From positions 1-64,000 of the forward strand of contig CAWFXV010000016.1 of the NCBI GenBank assembly GCA_963819885.1: DNA of 64,000 nt, read 5' to 3'. The translations under genes and the position numbers were made by a program. Of this stretch, positions 1-8,978 are shown piece after piece. Under the pieces are notes generated by a model. The model was not told the DNA's origin and searched no databases. It saw nothing but the letters and a program-made list of their open reading frames with translations. This DNA is from JACVRX01 sp963819885. Lineage in GTDB: Bacteria; Actinomycetota; Actinomycetes; Jiangellales; Jiangellaceae. Position 1 is the stretch's first letter. The number at the start of each line of letters is the position of its first letter.

Positions 1-263
1 CCTCGGGTGAGGAGGCGAGGTACACGGAGGTGGCCGCGCCCCGCTCCGGAGTCTTCATGAACAGCCGCGCGACCGGAACCAGCAGTCCGGTAAGCGCCCG
101 GGTATTAGGCCCCGAAGCCGGTGCGGACCACGCCGGGGTGCAGCACGTTGGCGGTGACGCCGATGCCGTCAAGGCGGCGGGCCAGCTCGTAGGAGAACAT
201 CACGTTGGCCAGCTCGGTGCACCATTCCGGGATCGGTCCGCTTCGGACGTAGACGACCGCCAT
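1..263 (-). pseudogene. C-terminal remnant of a short-chain dehydrogenase (SDR)
   Basis: Read on the minus strand, the segment gives ELANVMFSYELARRLDG, then ANVLHPGVVRTGFGA, then a TAA stop. One frame over, it continues as ALTGLLVPVARLFMKTPERG. This is the typical C-terminal half of retinol-dehydrogenase-like SDRs: helix after the catalytic Tyr/Lys, the LHPG loop and the substrate lid. The residues that should carry the catalytic YxxxK are replaced by unrelated sequence (around 215-263). The gene is therefore cut at its 5' side, has one stop near 105 and one frameshift near 95, and runs off the window edge. Family assignment rests on motif recognition. Substrate cannot be inferred. Confidence 0.65.
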
Positions 264-339
264 CACGGTCAGCCAACAGACGGTGTGCGGTGTGGACGTC
301 CGCTCTAAGACGTGACGCGGCGAGCTCGACTGGTCACCA

Positions 340-1647
340 CTAAGCGTCGGCGTCGGCGCCGGCGGCGGTGGCCCGGTCCCGGCCGTGGTGACCGTGCCAA
401 TCCAGGACCATCAAGGTGGCATCGTCGGCGAGGGTCGGTCCGGTTACGTCGAGCACGTTGTCGGCCAGCTGACGGGTGGTCTCCCGCGGGTGCAGCGACC
501 TTGTCTGGCGGATCTCGGCGATCAGGTCGAGTGCGGCAGCGTTCCGTTCGAGCATGCCATCGGTGACGAATACGACTCGGTCACCGGGCTCGAGCATCAG
601 GTTGCCGGTGGAGTACTCCTGGTCCGCGAACAGTCCCAGTGGCATGCAGGTAGGCAGCTGAATAGGCGTGACCTGACCGCCGCGGGCGAGGTAGGGCGCG
701 TCGTGCCCAGCGTTGACGAGGGTGAGCGCACCGCTGCGCAGCTCCAATCGTCCAAGGAGGCCGGTGGCGTACGCGCCGTCGGCGACACTGGGGGCGTATT
801 CGGACAGGGCGGTGTTGGCCGCGGCCGCCTGTTCGAGCAGCGAGCCGCCCTGGCGGCGCGTGTTGCGCAGGCTCCCCACGCACAAGGTGGCGATCAAGGC
901 GCTAGCCACGCCGTGACCCATCGCATCCGTGATTGACAGGTGCAGCACGTCGCGGCCCAGGCTGTAGTCGAAGGTGTCGCCACCGACGTTCGCCGCCGGC
1001 TCCAACCACGCCGACAAAGTGAACGCGCCGCCCTCGCAGGTGTAGGCCGCGGGCAGCAACCGACGTTGGATCTCGGCGGGCAGGGTGAACGGTGCGCTTC
1101 GCTGCCCCCACTCGAAGAGGTCGGTGTGTCGGCGGTTGGCGATCACCACGAACCCGAACAGGTGCGCCGTCCGGGCGATCTCGGACAACGTGTCGGAGTC
1201 CGGTTCGCCCGGCAGCGACATTTCCAGCAGTCCGAGGACTTCGCCTCGCTCGGTCACCGGGGCGAGCACCGTCCACTGCCCCTTCCGCACCCCGCCGGCG
1301 TAGGACTGGCCGGGCGGAAGCAGCCGTAGCTGCTGGTTGCGGAGTGCCTGCTCGACCGGACCGCCGTCGAAGGGCAGCAGCATCGCGGATTCCTCGACGT
1401 CTCGCCGGACGCCGACGGCGGCCTCTGAGTCACCGGTCGAGCGGGCGAGAGTGACATGGGCCAGCCGGGAAAGAGCCCGTCCCGACAGATCCGCGATGAG
1501 GAAGGACACGGCGGTGGCACCCAACGCAGCACCCAGCTCGCGCGTGACCGCCTCCACGGCCTCCACCGGGGAGACGGCCTCGGCGACCTCGAGCACCCGG
1601 CTCGTCGCCGCCCCACGGTTGCCGATGTCCGTCATCCGCAGCAGCAT
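340..1647 (-). CDS. GAF-domain PP2C-type (SpoIIE/RsbU-like) serine phosphatase
   Basis: About 434 residues. The N-terminal half (about 10-190) looks like a GAF sensor domain. The C-terminal half is a SpoIIE-type PP2C phosphatase with the metal-binding pattern VGGDTFDY, ITDAMGHG, FVTDGM and DDATLMVL. Such proteins dephosphorylate anti-anti-sigma factors or act in stress and sigma-factor signalling; the partner is not in this window. The open frame extends to 1824, but the upstream residues are low-complexity and unlike the family. I chose ATG at 1647, which has a weak GGGTGA upstream; ATG at 1635 is also possible. A Ser/Thr kinase gene lies upstream on the same strand, so the two could form an opposing signalling pair. 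Not frameshifted. Confidence 0.8.
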   Translation of the reverse strand: MLLRMTDIGNRGAATSRVLEVAEAVSPVEAVEAVTRELGAALGATAVSFLIADLSGRALSRLAHVTLARSTGDSEAAVGVRRDVEESAMLLPFDGGPVEQALRNQQLRLLPPGQSYAGGVRKGQWTVLAPVTERGEVLGLLEMSLPGEPDSDTLSEIARTAHLFGFVVIANRRHTDLFEWGQRSAPFTLPAEIQRRLLPAAYTCEGGAFTLSAWLEPAANVGGDTFDYSLGRDVLHLSITDAMGHGVASALIATLCVGSLRNTRRQGGSLLEQAAAANTALSEYAPSVADGAYATGLLGRLELRSGALTLVNAGHDAPYLARGGQVTPIQLPTCMPLGLFADQEYSTGNLMLEPGDRVVFVTDGMLERNAAALDLIAEIRQTRSLHPRETTRQLADNVLDVTGPTLADDATLMVLDWHGHHGRDRATAAGADADA

Positions 1648-1869
1648 AGGATCACCCAGCCGGAGACTTGGCATGCGATGCGGCGGCAGGGGTTTGCGGC
1701 CGGCCAGTGGCGCCGCCCAGTTGGGGAGTACCCCGAAGCGTCGGAGGGCGCTGCGCGACAAGGTCCGTCGGGCTGCGTGAAGAAGGATCTCTGGGCAGCT
1801 CAGGCCAACGCGCTGCCGGGCCAAAGGTCCGCCCTCGTGACGCTACAGGCAAAGCGCGGCGTCGGGTGG

Positions 1870-2062
1870 CCGCGGAACTGATCGTTGACCTCGGTAATGC
1901 AACCATCGGATCGGTCGGAGACCGGCTGGCGGTCGATGCGCCAGCCGCGCTCGCCCCCGGCTCTTCATCTGCCTTACGGCAGCCGGTCACACCTAGGGCG
2001 AGCACCGCCAGGACGGCAACCGGCCAGGCCGTGCGATGTCTGGCGGTGCCGCACGGACTTCT
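1870..2062 (-). pseudogene. Truncated lipoprotein N-terminus
   Basis: Minus-strand reading gives RTAWPVAVLAVLALGVTGC followed by RKADEEPGAS: a signal peptide with an LGVTGC-type lipobox and a charged, Ala/Ser-rich mature start. The probable start (GTG near 2050) is in another frame, and the downstream part soon becomes Arg-rich sequence without protein character. I read it as the 5' end of a lipoprotein gene that has decayed or contains sequence errors. It sits between the kinase and phosphatase genes. The rest of the gap, 1648-1870, holds nothing I recognise. Confidence 0.35.
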
Positions 2063-2088
2063 CCCGCAGGGCCCGGTTGGGGTTCTTG

Positions 2089-3776
2089 TCAGCCTGGCGC
2101 CGGTTGGAAGCTTTGCGCAATGACGTCGAACATTCCGCGGCTGTCGCCCATTGCGACTCGGGTATCGACCAGTACAAGGCATACGCACGCGCGTCGCCTA
2201 CCCGAACGTTCCGGTTGAGCACACGGATCTGCCCGTTGCGGCCGTCCCACGTGAACTCCCAGTCGGCGGTGTTCCAGCCGCGGTACTCGACCCGATCCAG
2301 CGAGATTCGCTCGTAGCCGCTCAGCCGATCTGCCACCGACGGTTCGTTCGCCTGCAAGTCGGTCAGCGGGTCGTCCATCGGCTCGGTCGTCTGGTCGACG
2401 AGGAGGAAACGTCCGCTGCCCGGTTCCTTGAAGTACGTACGTGACCCCTCCACGGATCTCGTCCAGCCGGTCGGCACCGCAACCGTGAAGCCGGTCGGAT
2501 CGGTATGCAACTGAAAGCCATCGGGTAGCGGGGCGGCCGCTGGCCCTGCGTTGTCGCCTGAGGTGCCGGCGGGTTCGGATGGCTGATTTGTCGGGCTCGG
2601 CCGATCCCCGATTAGGGGTCCGCCAGCCGGTGGTTGATTGACTGCCGCATCCGCTGTTGGCTGCGGAGACTCGACTGCAGCGGGTGCCTCGGATCCGCCG
2701 CGTCCGGATTCGGCCTGGGGCGAAGTCGATTCCGGCGTACGCCATCCGTCGAGATAGACACCGAGGCCGACGAGTGCCACCGCGAACAAGATGGCAACGG
2801 TCAGCAGACCAAGAAGCACGTGCCGGTCTTGGGAACCGCCCGTCGTCGACGGGCGGTCGTCGGGTGACTTCAGCCAAGTCGATCGCGCCTTGCCCAGTGC
2901 CGTCGCGACCGGCGGCCGATTCCACGGATCCTGACGTGCTGGGCACCTCGTTGGGCCGCGCGAGGATGCCCAGGAGCGCTGCGTGAACATCGAGCGGACT
3001 TGGCCGTCGTGCGGGCTCCTTGGCCAGTAGGGCACTGATGAGATCCCCTAACTCTGTGCCAGGGACCAAGCGCGGTGCAGGGTCATGGAGCACCGCATTG
3101 AGCGTCGGCAAGGATCCGGAGCGTTCGAACGGCGACCGACCGTCGAGGACGGCGTAGAGCGTCGCGCCCAACGACCAGAGATCGGAAGCGAGTGTCGACG
3201 GTTCTCCTCGGGCTCGCTCGGGTGACATTTACGCCGGCGACCCCAGGAGCAGTCCAGTGGTCGTGACTGTTGCGTCGCCCTCGACCGTCGCTATGCCGAA
3301 GTCAGTGAGAACAGCTCGTCCGGTCGAGCGGAGCATCACGTTGGCGGGTTTGACATCTCGATGAAGCACGCCGACGGATGCGGCCGCTTCCAGGGCACTC
3401 AGGACGTCCAGACGACCTCTGCTACTCGACTAGCGGGTAGTGGCCCTTCCTCGCGCAGTACATCGGCGAGGCTGCGGGCCACCAACCGTTCCATGACAAT
3501 CCAGGGGCGCCCGTCCTCCTCGACCACGTCGTACACCGTCACGGCTGCCGGACTCGAGATCCGCGCTGCCGCCCTGGCTTCCCGAAGCGTTCGACGGCGC
3601 AGCTTTTCGCGGTCATCGGCAGGCAGGTCGACCGGGAGAGACACCTCCTTGATGGCGACGTGCCGCCCTAGAGCTTCGTCGCGACCAGCCCACACCATGC
3701 CCATGCCGCCCCGACCGAGCGGCTCGCCGAGGCGATACCGCCCGCCTAGTAGCTTGTCCTCGGTCGCGGATGGCAC
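2089..3776 (-). pseudogene. Transmembrane Ser/Thr protein kinase (PknB-like), disrupted
   Basis: The reading begins at ATG 3776 with a glycine loop (GEPLGRGGMGMVWAG), the ATP lysine (HVAIKEV) and the hinge (WIVMERL). A frameshift near 3405 is needed to continue into the catalytic loop HRDVKPANVML and DFGIA. In the activation segment GSPA is followed by TAA where Tyr is expected, before MSPERA (about 3229-3231). A further shift near 2840-2880 leads into one TM helix (LLGLLTVAILFAVALVGLG), a Pro/Ser-rich linker and an extracellular domain ending near FDVIAQSFQPAPG. The last shift is near 2120. All canonical kinase motifs are present, so the gene was once functional or is intact but misread. Typical of actinobacterial STPKs with a C-terminal sensor domain. 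Confidence 0.75.
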
Positions 3777-4035
3777 GCGGTCTCAGGTACCCACTCCGCG
3801 TGATTCGGCACACGAGGCGACGAGCTTCGTTGCCGTTCTATGATTCCGAGGCGCGTCACCCGGTTTGTGGCTCATCGCCCGCCCGGAGATCAGCCGCTGC
3901 GCTGCTCATTGCCGGGTCCGCCGTAGGGGTAATCGGCGGGAGCGGGATCCCTCACGGCATCGAGAGCGGCGGTCTCGTCGGCCTCGAGATGAACGCCCGA
4001 GACCGGTTCGCCTCCTGGAACCGCATCGCACCCAT

Positions 4036-4338
4036 CGACCCTCCTTCGGCGAGCAGGTCCGCCACTGGCTGTCCCGCGCCGGCAACCGGCAGATCAACCG
4101 CGCCCCGCACATCATGGCCACCGTGCAGCTGCGCAACCCGACCGAGGGGTGCGGCTACTTCGACCGCGAGAAGGCATCTGGCAAGACCGCCAACGAAGCC
4201 ATGCGCGCGCTGAAACGCCGGCTGTCCGACATCGTCCTCTGGCACATGGTCGACGACGCGATCGCACATACGGTGACGGGCCCGGGAGGACACCGGGAAA
4301 CGTCAACCGACTCCAGCGTGACCGGCTCGAATTCCATG
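4036..4338 (+). mobile_element. IS110-family transposase C-terminal remnant
   Basis: The plus-strand reading contains RHWLSRAGNRQINRAPHIMA, VQLRNPTEG, YFDREKASGKTANEAMRALK and RRLSDIVLWHMV. This is the conserved C-terminal Transposase_20 region of IS110/IS116/IS902 transposases. The DEDD N-terminal catalytic domain is absent, so this is a dead fragment of about 100 codons. No terminal repeats were seen, as expected for IS110. Just upstream on the minus strand (3907-4035) a short protein-like reading ends in EADETAALDAVRDPAPADYP and a stop. It may be the tail of a gene cut by this insertion, but I could not identify it. Confidence 0.75.
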
Positions 4339-4494
4339 CCGGATTTTCGGAGAAGTCACTTCCCGGACCCGCCATCATCAAGCCTAGGCCCGCCCTCACA
4401 GCAGCCCGTTGACACAGAGGGGGGAGCCATGTCCGGACGCTCGGTTCGCAGCGTGAGCGGATGGCGGGGTGTTGAACGGCGAGTGCCCCCGTGG

Positions 4495-6312
4495 TCAGCG
4501 GTCTTGGGAGATGACCAGCGCGGTGTACGGCCGAAGCGGGACCGCGATGCTGTGCGGCAGCCCGTCCCACGGCTGGTCGTCGGCCGGCACGCTGCCGGGG
4601 CCGCCGCCGCCGTAGTCGGTGCCGTAGCGCCGCCGGTCGGTGTCCACTCGCACCACCCAGTCGCCGCCGCGCGGCACGCCGAACCGGTAGCTCGCGTGCT
4701 CCCGCCACGACACGTTGAGCGCGACGACGACGTCGTCGCCGGGCCCGCCGGCGTCCCAGCGCCGGTAGCCAAGCACGTTGGCGTCGTCATCGACGTGGTG
4801 CACGTCGACGCCCCCTCCGCGGAGGCCGCGGGTCGTGTCCTCGAGGTTGCGGCGCAGCCGGATCAGATCGCGATAGAGCGCAAGCACGCCGGCGTAGGTC
4901 GTGCCGCGGGACCAGTCGATCGGCACCTTGTCCCGGAACCACTCGTCCTCCAGGATTTCCTGACCCTGGAAGATCATCGGTATCCCGGGGGAGGTGAGGA
5001 CGAGGACCGCTCCGAGCGTGGACCTCTTGCGGGCGTACCAGCTCCCGGCCTCGCCGGGGGTGATCTCCTCCGGCAGCCGCCGGTGACCGTTGGCCACCTC
5101 GTCGTGCGACTCGGTGTAGATGACGCGCGCGAGCGGGTCACTGCCGTACCGGTGCAGGATCGCGTCCCGGAGGTCGGCCATGTTGCGGCCCTCGTCGCTG
5201 GCGGCGGCGAGCACGGCCCGCACCGGGTGCACGAACGCTGCGTCCCACTGGCTGTCGAAGCCCGCGCCGCCCGCCGTGGCCGGCCGGGTGAGGCGTTCGT
5301 CGCTATGCAGGTCCTCGGCGATGTGCAGCTTCCACGGCTGCCTGGCGTCGGTGTCGCCGGTAATCTGCCGCATCAGCCCCCACCCGGCCGGGATGTCGTG
5401 GGCGGGGTCGCCGCCGCCGTAGACGTTGCGTATGAACGCGGTGGCGTCCCAGCGCAGCCCGTCGAAGCGGAACTCCTCCAGCCAGCGCCGGGCGTTGTCC
5501 GCGATGTACGCCCGGACCTCCGGGCGGCCGTAGTCCGGCCGGGTCGCGCCCCACGGGGTCTGGCGGCGACCGTCCTGGTAGAAGTAGATCCCCCCACCGT
5601 CGTCGGCGCTCCAACCGTCGAAGCGCCATAGGTCCAGGTCCGAGGGACCGAAATGGTTGTAGACGACGTCGAAAAGAACCGCGACGCCACGCTCGTGCGC
5701 CGCTCGCACCAGGGCCTTTAGCGCCGTGGGTCCGCCGTACGCGCTCTCGATCGCGAAGATGTCGGACGGGTTATAGCCCCAGGAGAAGCTGGTGGCAAAC
5801 TCCATCGACGGCATCAGCTCGATTGCGTTCACGCCGAGGTCCACGAGGTGGTCGAGCCGGGCGATGACGCTGTCGAAGCCGCCCGGTTCGTCGCCGGACC
5901 CGCCGGTGCCGTCGCGGGAGTCGTCGTTGAACGTCCCAACGTGCAGCTCGTAGATGACCAGCTCGTTCCACGGCGGCATGCGGTAGGCCGCGCCAGCCCA
6001 GTCGAAGTCCTCGGTGCGCACGATGGAGTCGCCGCTCGAGTTCGACACCTCCCGCGCGTACGGGTCCTTGCGCCACAGCACCCCGGCGAGACCATCGAGG
6101 ACGAACTTGTACCGGCTGCCCTCGGCCGCGCCTGGCACATCGGCCGACCAGTAGCCGCCGCCCTCGGCGGCGAGTGGCGACGCCGAGCCCGACCAGCCGT
6201 TGAAGTCCCCTGCGACGGCCACCGTCCGGGCGAACGGCGCCCACACCCGGAAGGTCACCCCGCCGGCGTGAACATTGGCGCCCATCCCGGGCCGGCTCGA
6301 CGTGCTGACCAT
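4495..6312 (-). CDS. GH13 alpha-amylase-family enzyme with N-terminal CBM48 (branching-enzyme/TreZ-like)
   Basis: 605 residues from ATG 6312, which has a strong GAGGAGGT Shine-Dalgarno; the open frame to 6357 is therefore not used. Residues 12-95 form a CBM48/E-set module (VTFRVWAPFARTVAVAGDFN). Residues about 120-520 form the GH13 barrel: DVVYNH at 215-220, nucleophile D289 in DGLRWDA, acid/base E333 in IAEDL, and ESHDE with D404. The domain order and the ESHDE motif fit alpha-1,4-glucan branching enzymes or malto-oligosyltrehalose trehalohydrolases, acting on glycogen-type glucans in the cytosol (no signal peptide). No partner treY, treX or glg gene is in the window, so the exact reaction is open. 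Intact. Confidence 0.85.
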   Translation of the reverse strand: MVSTSSRPGMGANVHAGGVTFRVWAPFARTVAVAGDFNGWSGSASPLAAEGGGYWSADVPGAAEGSRYKFVLDGLAGVLWRKDPYAREVSNSSGDSIVRTEDFDWAGAAYRMPPWNELVIYELHVGTFNDDSRDGTGGSGDEPGGFDSVIARLDHLVDLGVNAIELMPSMEFATSFSWGYNPSDIFAIESAYGGPTALKALVRAAHERGVAVLFDVVYNHFGPSDLDLWRFDGWSADDGGGIYFYQDGRRQTPWGATRPDYGRPEVRAYIADNARRWLEEFRFDGLRWDATAFIRNVYGGGDPAHDIPAGWGLMRQITGDTDARQPWKLHIAEDLHSDERLTRPATAGGAGFDSQWDAAFVHPVRAVLAAASDEGRNMADLRDAILHRYGSDPLARVIYTESHDEVANGHRRLPEEITPGEAGSWYARKRSTLGAVLVLTSPGIPMIFQGQEILEDEWFRDKVPIDWSRGTTYAGVLALYRDLIRLRRNLEDTTRGLRGGGVDVHHVDDDANVLGYRRWDAGGPGDDVVVALNVSWREHASYRFGVPRGGDWVVRVDTDRRRYGTDYGGGGPGSVPADDQPWDGLPHSIAVPLRPYTALVISQDR

Positions 6313-6948
6313 GCCCACCTCCTCACGCAGACGCGTCCAGTGAAGCATCGCCGACACATCCGCGGAGGCGATCGGCCCGACAGAACCTGCCGTCCGCGAT
6401 CAACGACCGGCGAGGGGGTTGTCATGGTGGTGGTTCCCCCTGTCGATGCTGACGAGCGAGAGCGCTGGCGGCGCCAGGTTGACGAGCCAGCGCCAGGCGA
6501 GCGCGGCAGCGAGCGGGATGACCCTCGACCACCGAACAAGATTCCCACCGCCGGTCGACTGACCCGGCGGCATCGGCGACCTGTCAGCCGATGTGACCAG
6601 TCCTAGTCATGCGTAGCGCGGCCCGCCCGGGCACACGGGACTCCGCACCCGCCGGGCACCAGGGCCGGTCCGGCGATCCGGCGCGGCGGTAAGGGCATTT
6701 CACTCGCGGCCCGCCTGACGTCCGCCCGCCGCGGTAGGTTGGCGCCGGGGAACTTCTGAGAATCCACCCCGGCACCGCCCGTCAGGGCAGCGGGACACAC
6801 CCACGGGCCGTTTGGTCCGGGAGACTGGGGCCGCCGTCAAAGGAGACTGGAGCCGCCGTCGGTGCGTGTCCCAGGGAAGCGGCTCCGCGAATCGTTGCCG
6901 TCAAACGAACTGAACCGCCGAAAGGGACCTATCCCCAGGTCAACGGCG
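6313..6948. other. Intergenic region without a confident gene
   Basis: About 640 bp between the GH13 gene and the tRNA. The only candidate is a 60-codon plus-strand ORF from ATG 6424 to 6606 with a GAGGGGG-type Shine-Dalgarno. Its product is rich in Arg, Asp and Pro (starts MVVVPPVDADERERWRRQ) and resembles nothing I know. The segment also holds the divergent start region of the GH13 gene. I see no repeat, hairpin or RNA motif. Confidence 0.3.
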
Positions 6949-7022
6949 TGCCCCCGGTGGGGGTCGAACCCACACTGGGCGGATTTTAAGTCCGCTGCCT
7001 CTGCCGGTTGGGCTACGGGGGC
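6949..7022 (-). tRNA. tRNA with UAA anticodon (tRNA-Leu by anticodon), class I fold
   Basis: The minus strand folds as a cloverleaf. The 7-bp acceptor stem pairs GCCCCCG with CGGGGGC, with discriminator A and no encoded CCA. The anticodon stem GCGGA/TCCGC encloses loop CTTAAAA, giving anticodon UAA. The T arm pairs GTGGG with CCCAC around TTCGACC. The anticodon reads UUA (Leu), but the variable region is only about five bases, whereas bacterial tRNA-Leu normally has a long variable arm. The RNA gene call is firm; the amino-acid identity is less so. Confidence 0.85.
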
Positions 7023-7089
7023 GCTCCGATCAGGCTACGGGTCCTCGCGTGGAGTCAAGCCGAGGCTCAGTGACACATCCCGACGCATC

Positions 7090-7118
7090 TTGACGACTCA
7101 CATTGCAGGCATCATGAT
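7090..7118 (+). promoter_or_regulatory. Putative leaderless promoter of the first vapBC operon
   Basis: TTGACG (7090-7095), a 17-bp spacer, then CATGAT (7113-7118). The start codon of vapB lies six bases after the -10, where transcription would begin, and no Shine-Dalgarno is visible. The -10 lies in the 10-bp palindrome CATCATGATG (7110-7119), a possible site for autorepression by the antitoxin. Inferred from sequence only. Confidence 0.45.
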
Positions 7119-7124
7119 GACTAA

Positions 7125-7388
7125 ATGCGGACGACGCTCACTCTGGACCCTGATGTCGTCCGGCTCATCGAGGACGCAGTGCACCGCGAGCGCCGGCCGA
7201 CCAAGCAGGTAATCAATGACGCGCTGCGCCGTGCCCTCGCCCCTCCACCAGATGCTCGAAGCCGGCCATATCGCCTCGTCCCTCATGATTCACCGCTCCG
7301 TCCCGGGCTGGACGTCGCGGGCTTCAACCGGCTGGCAGACGAGCTGGAGGACGACGCGATCATCGACACGGTCCGGCGCGGTTCGTGA
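7125..7388 (+). CDS. vapB: VapB-family antitoxin (ribbon-helix-helix)
   Basis: 87 residues starting MRTTLTLDPDVVRLIEDAVH: the beta strand plus helix of a ribbon-helix-helix DNA-binding domain, as in DUF2191-type VapB proteins. The C-terminal half (SRPYRLVPHDSPLRPGLDVA) is the extended tail that would wrap and inhibit the PIN toxin. It overlaps the downstream toxin gene by 4 bp (GTGA), so the pair is translationally coupled. Expected to neutralise VapC and repress its own promoter. Start at ATG 7125 is supported by the promoter position and the conserved N-terminal strand. Confidence 0.85.
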   Translation: MRTTLTLDPDVVRLIEDAVHRERRPTKQVINDALRRALAPPPDARSRPYRLVPHDSPLRPGLDVAGFNRLADELEDDAIIDTVRRGS

Positions 7389-7813
7389 TCATCGTCGACG
7401 TCAATCTCCTGCTCTATGCCGTCGTCAACAGCTTCCCGCTACACGAGCAGGCACGCGGCTGGTGGGAACGGACAGTCAACACCGCGCCCCAGATCGGCTT
7501 GGCAGCTCCGGCTCTATTCGGATTCCTGCGCCTTTCGACCAACCCGCGGGTGCTCGAGTTGCCACTTCGAGTCGACGCTGCGCTCGCGTATGTTCGCGAC
7601 TGGTTGGAGCAGCCGAATGTGCGTTTTCTCAACCCCGGCCCGCGCTACCTGGACATCGCTTTCGACATGTTGGAACGGATTGGAACCGCCCGTGACATGA
7701 CCACCGATGTCCAACTGGCCGCCCACGCTGTCGAGCAGAACGGCGAGCTTCACTCGAACGACACCGCCTTCGGTCGGTTCCCCGCCCTTCGGTGGGTGAA
7801 CCCGCTCGCCTGA
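7385..7813 (+). CDS. vapC: VapC-family PIN-domain ribonuclease toxin
   Basis: 142 residues from GTG 7385, overlapping vapB. PIN-domain features are the N-terminal acidic residue D5 in MIIVDVNLLLYA, the central PALFGFLRL helix, TTDVQLAAHAVE (third acidic residue) and SNDTAFGRFPALRW (fourth acidic residue). The length suits the TA-type PIN subfamily that begins xIVDVNxLLYA. Predicted Mg-dependent endoribonuclease that inhibits growth when released from VapB. The target RNA is unknown. Intact. Confidence 0.87.
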   Translation: MIIVDVNLLLYAVVNSFPLHEQARGWWERTVNTAPQIGLAAPALFGFLRLSTNPRVLELPLRVDAALAYVRDWLEQPNVRFLNPGPRYLDIAFDMLERIGTARDMTTDVQLAAHAVEQNGELHSNDTAFGRFPALRWVNPLA

Positions 7814-7917
7814 TCAGAACGGGCATCCACTCGCCGGGCCGTAGCCGGCTGGTCGTCGGCTGTCATTCGGTCATCGGTCGGCGCGAACGGCCCTCCATCC
7901 GGCCAGAGCGCCGCAGC

Positions 7918-8463
7918 TCATAAGTATCGGCGACGCGGGTAGACGGCGTGGGCACCGGCAACCCGATCCAGGAACAATAGGCCGGCGCAGTGGTCGATCT
8001 CGTGCTGGACGGCCCTGGCCTCGAAGGCATCGGTCTCGATCGTGACCGACTCCCCCGATCCGGGCAGCATGCCTGTGACCACCAGGCGGGTGGCCCGGCG
8101 AACGTCACCGGTGAGGTCGGGGACGGACATGCAGCCCTCCCGCCCAGACTCCCGGCGTGTCGCCTGCACGATCTCGGCGTTGCACACGACGAATGTCCCG
8201 TGCGTCGTGCGGGCCCGGGGGTGCGTCGACACGTCGACACAGAACACGTGGCGCCCGACGTCGACCTGCGGCGCAGCCAATCCGACGCATCCCGGCGATA
8301 CTCGCATCGTCGCGATCAGATCTGCCGCCAGTTGGACGACCTTCGGGTCGGTCGGATCGACAGGATCTGCCTGTCCGGCGAGCACGGGATTCGGAGCATG
8401 GACGACAGGCAGGATCTCGCCCGTCACGCCGAGGTCGAGCTCGGTCCAGTCGACCAGGCTCAC
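7918..8463 (-). CDS. def: Peptide deformylase
   Basis: 181 residues. All three signature motifs are present: GCVGLAAPQ (58-66), REGCMS with metal ligand C111, and QHEIDHC with H154, E155 and H158. The enzyme removes the formyl group from nascent proteins at the ribosome. The GTG start at 8463 overlaps the end of the upstream ACT-domain gene by 4 bp (GTGA), so it is the last gene of the cfa-ACT-def operon. Intact and of usual length for the family. Confidence 0.93.
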   Translation of the reverse strand: MSLVDWTELDLGVTGEILPVVHAPNPVLAGQADPVDPTDPKVVQLAADLIATMRVSPGCVGLAAPQVDVGRHVFCVDVSTHPRARTTHGTFVVCNAEIVQATRRESGREGCMSVPDLTGDVRRATRLVVTGMLPGSGESVTIETDAFEARAVQHEIDHCAGLLFLDRVAGAHAVYPRRRYL

Positions 8464-8978
8464 AGGACGTCGGTGTCCTGCGGTCGCAGAGTCACACCGA
8501 CGCCAAGATCGCGTCCGGTAGCCGCAAGTCGGTCCGCGAGCGCCCTCTCGTCGACTCCTTCGGGCAGGTCGACTTCCGCCACCAGGAGATAGAGATCACC
8601 GGTCAGCCGCGTGGTGAGGTCAGTGATGTTGCCGTTGGCCTGCGCCACGACCCGCGTGACCGCCGAGACGATGCCCGGCCGATCGCCGCCGTGGACGGTG
8701 AGTACATATGCCGTTCCGGTCTGATCCGGATCCGGCTCGGGTGGGACCTCGCGCACCGACACCACCAATGATCCGTCGGCGCCCACGGGCGCAAGCGCGC
8801 GTTCGACCTCGGCCGGGGATCGGCCACCGGCGCAGATCAACGTCATCGCGAAGTGACCGCGCAGGCGTGTCATCGACGAGTCTTCGATGTTGAGGCCGAG
8901 ATCGGCCAGGCCGGCGGTGACGTCGGCAATGATGCCCGGCCGGTCGTGCCCGATGACCGTGACGGCTTGCAGGCTCAC
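8460..8978 (-). CDS. Double ACT-domain protein (GcvR-type regulator)
   Basis: 172 residues with two ACT domains: residues 1-80 begin AVTVIGHDRPGIIADVTAGL, and residues 90-172 contain YVLTVHGGDRPGIVSAVT. This is the layout of GcvR-like proteins that bind amino acids, often glycine or serine, and control metabolism. There is no DNA-binding domain, so it probably acts through a partner. Overlaps of 4 bp (GTGA) with the gene on each side show strict operon coupling. Ligand and target cannot be read from the sequence. Confidence 0.85.
   Translation of the reverse strand: MSLQAVTVIGHDRPGIIADVTAGLADLGLNIEDSSMTRLRGHFAMTLICAGGRSPAEVERALAPVGADGSLVVSVREVPPEPDPDQTGTAYVLTVHGGDRPGIVSAVTRVVAQANGNITDLTTRLTGDLYLLVAEVDLPEGVDERALADRLAATGRDLGVGVTLRPQDTDVL

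Noticed and set aside
3865..5631. 588-codon plus-strand open frame
   Set aside because: Only its first part (4036-4338) is IS110 transposase; the rest is antisense to the GH13 gene and lacks protein character.
6949..7022. bldA-type regulatory tRNA-Leu(UUA)
   Set aside because: The anticodon agrees, but bldA has a long variable arm, which is absent here; no adpA-like context.
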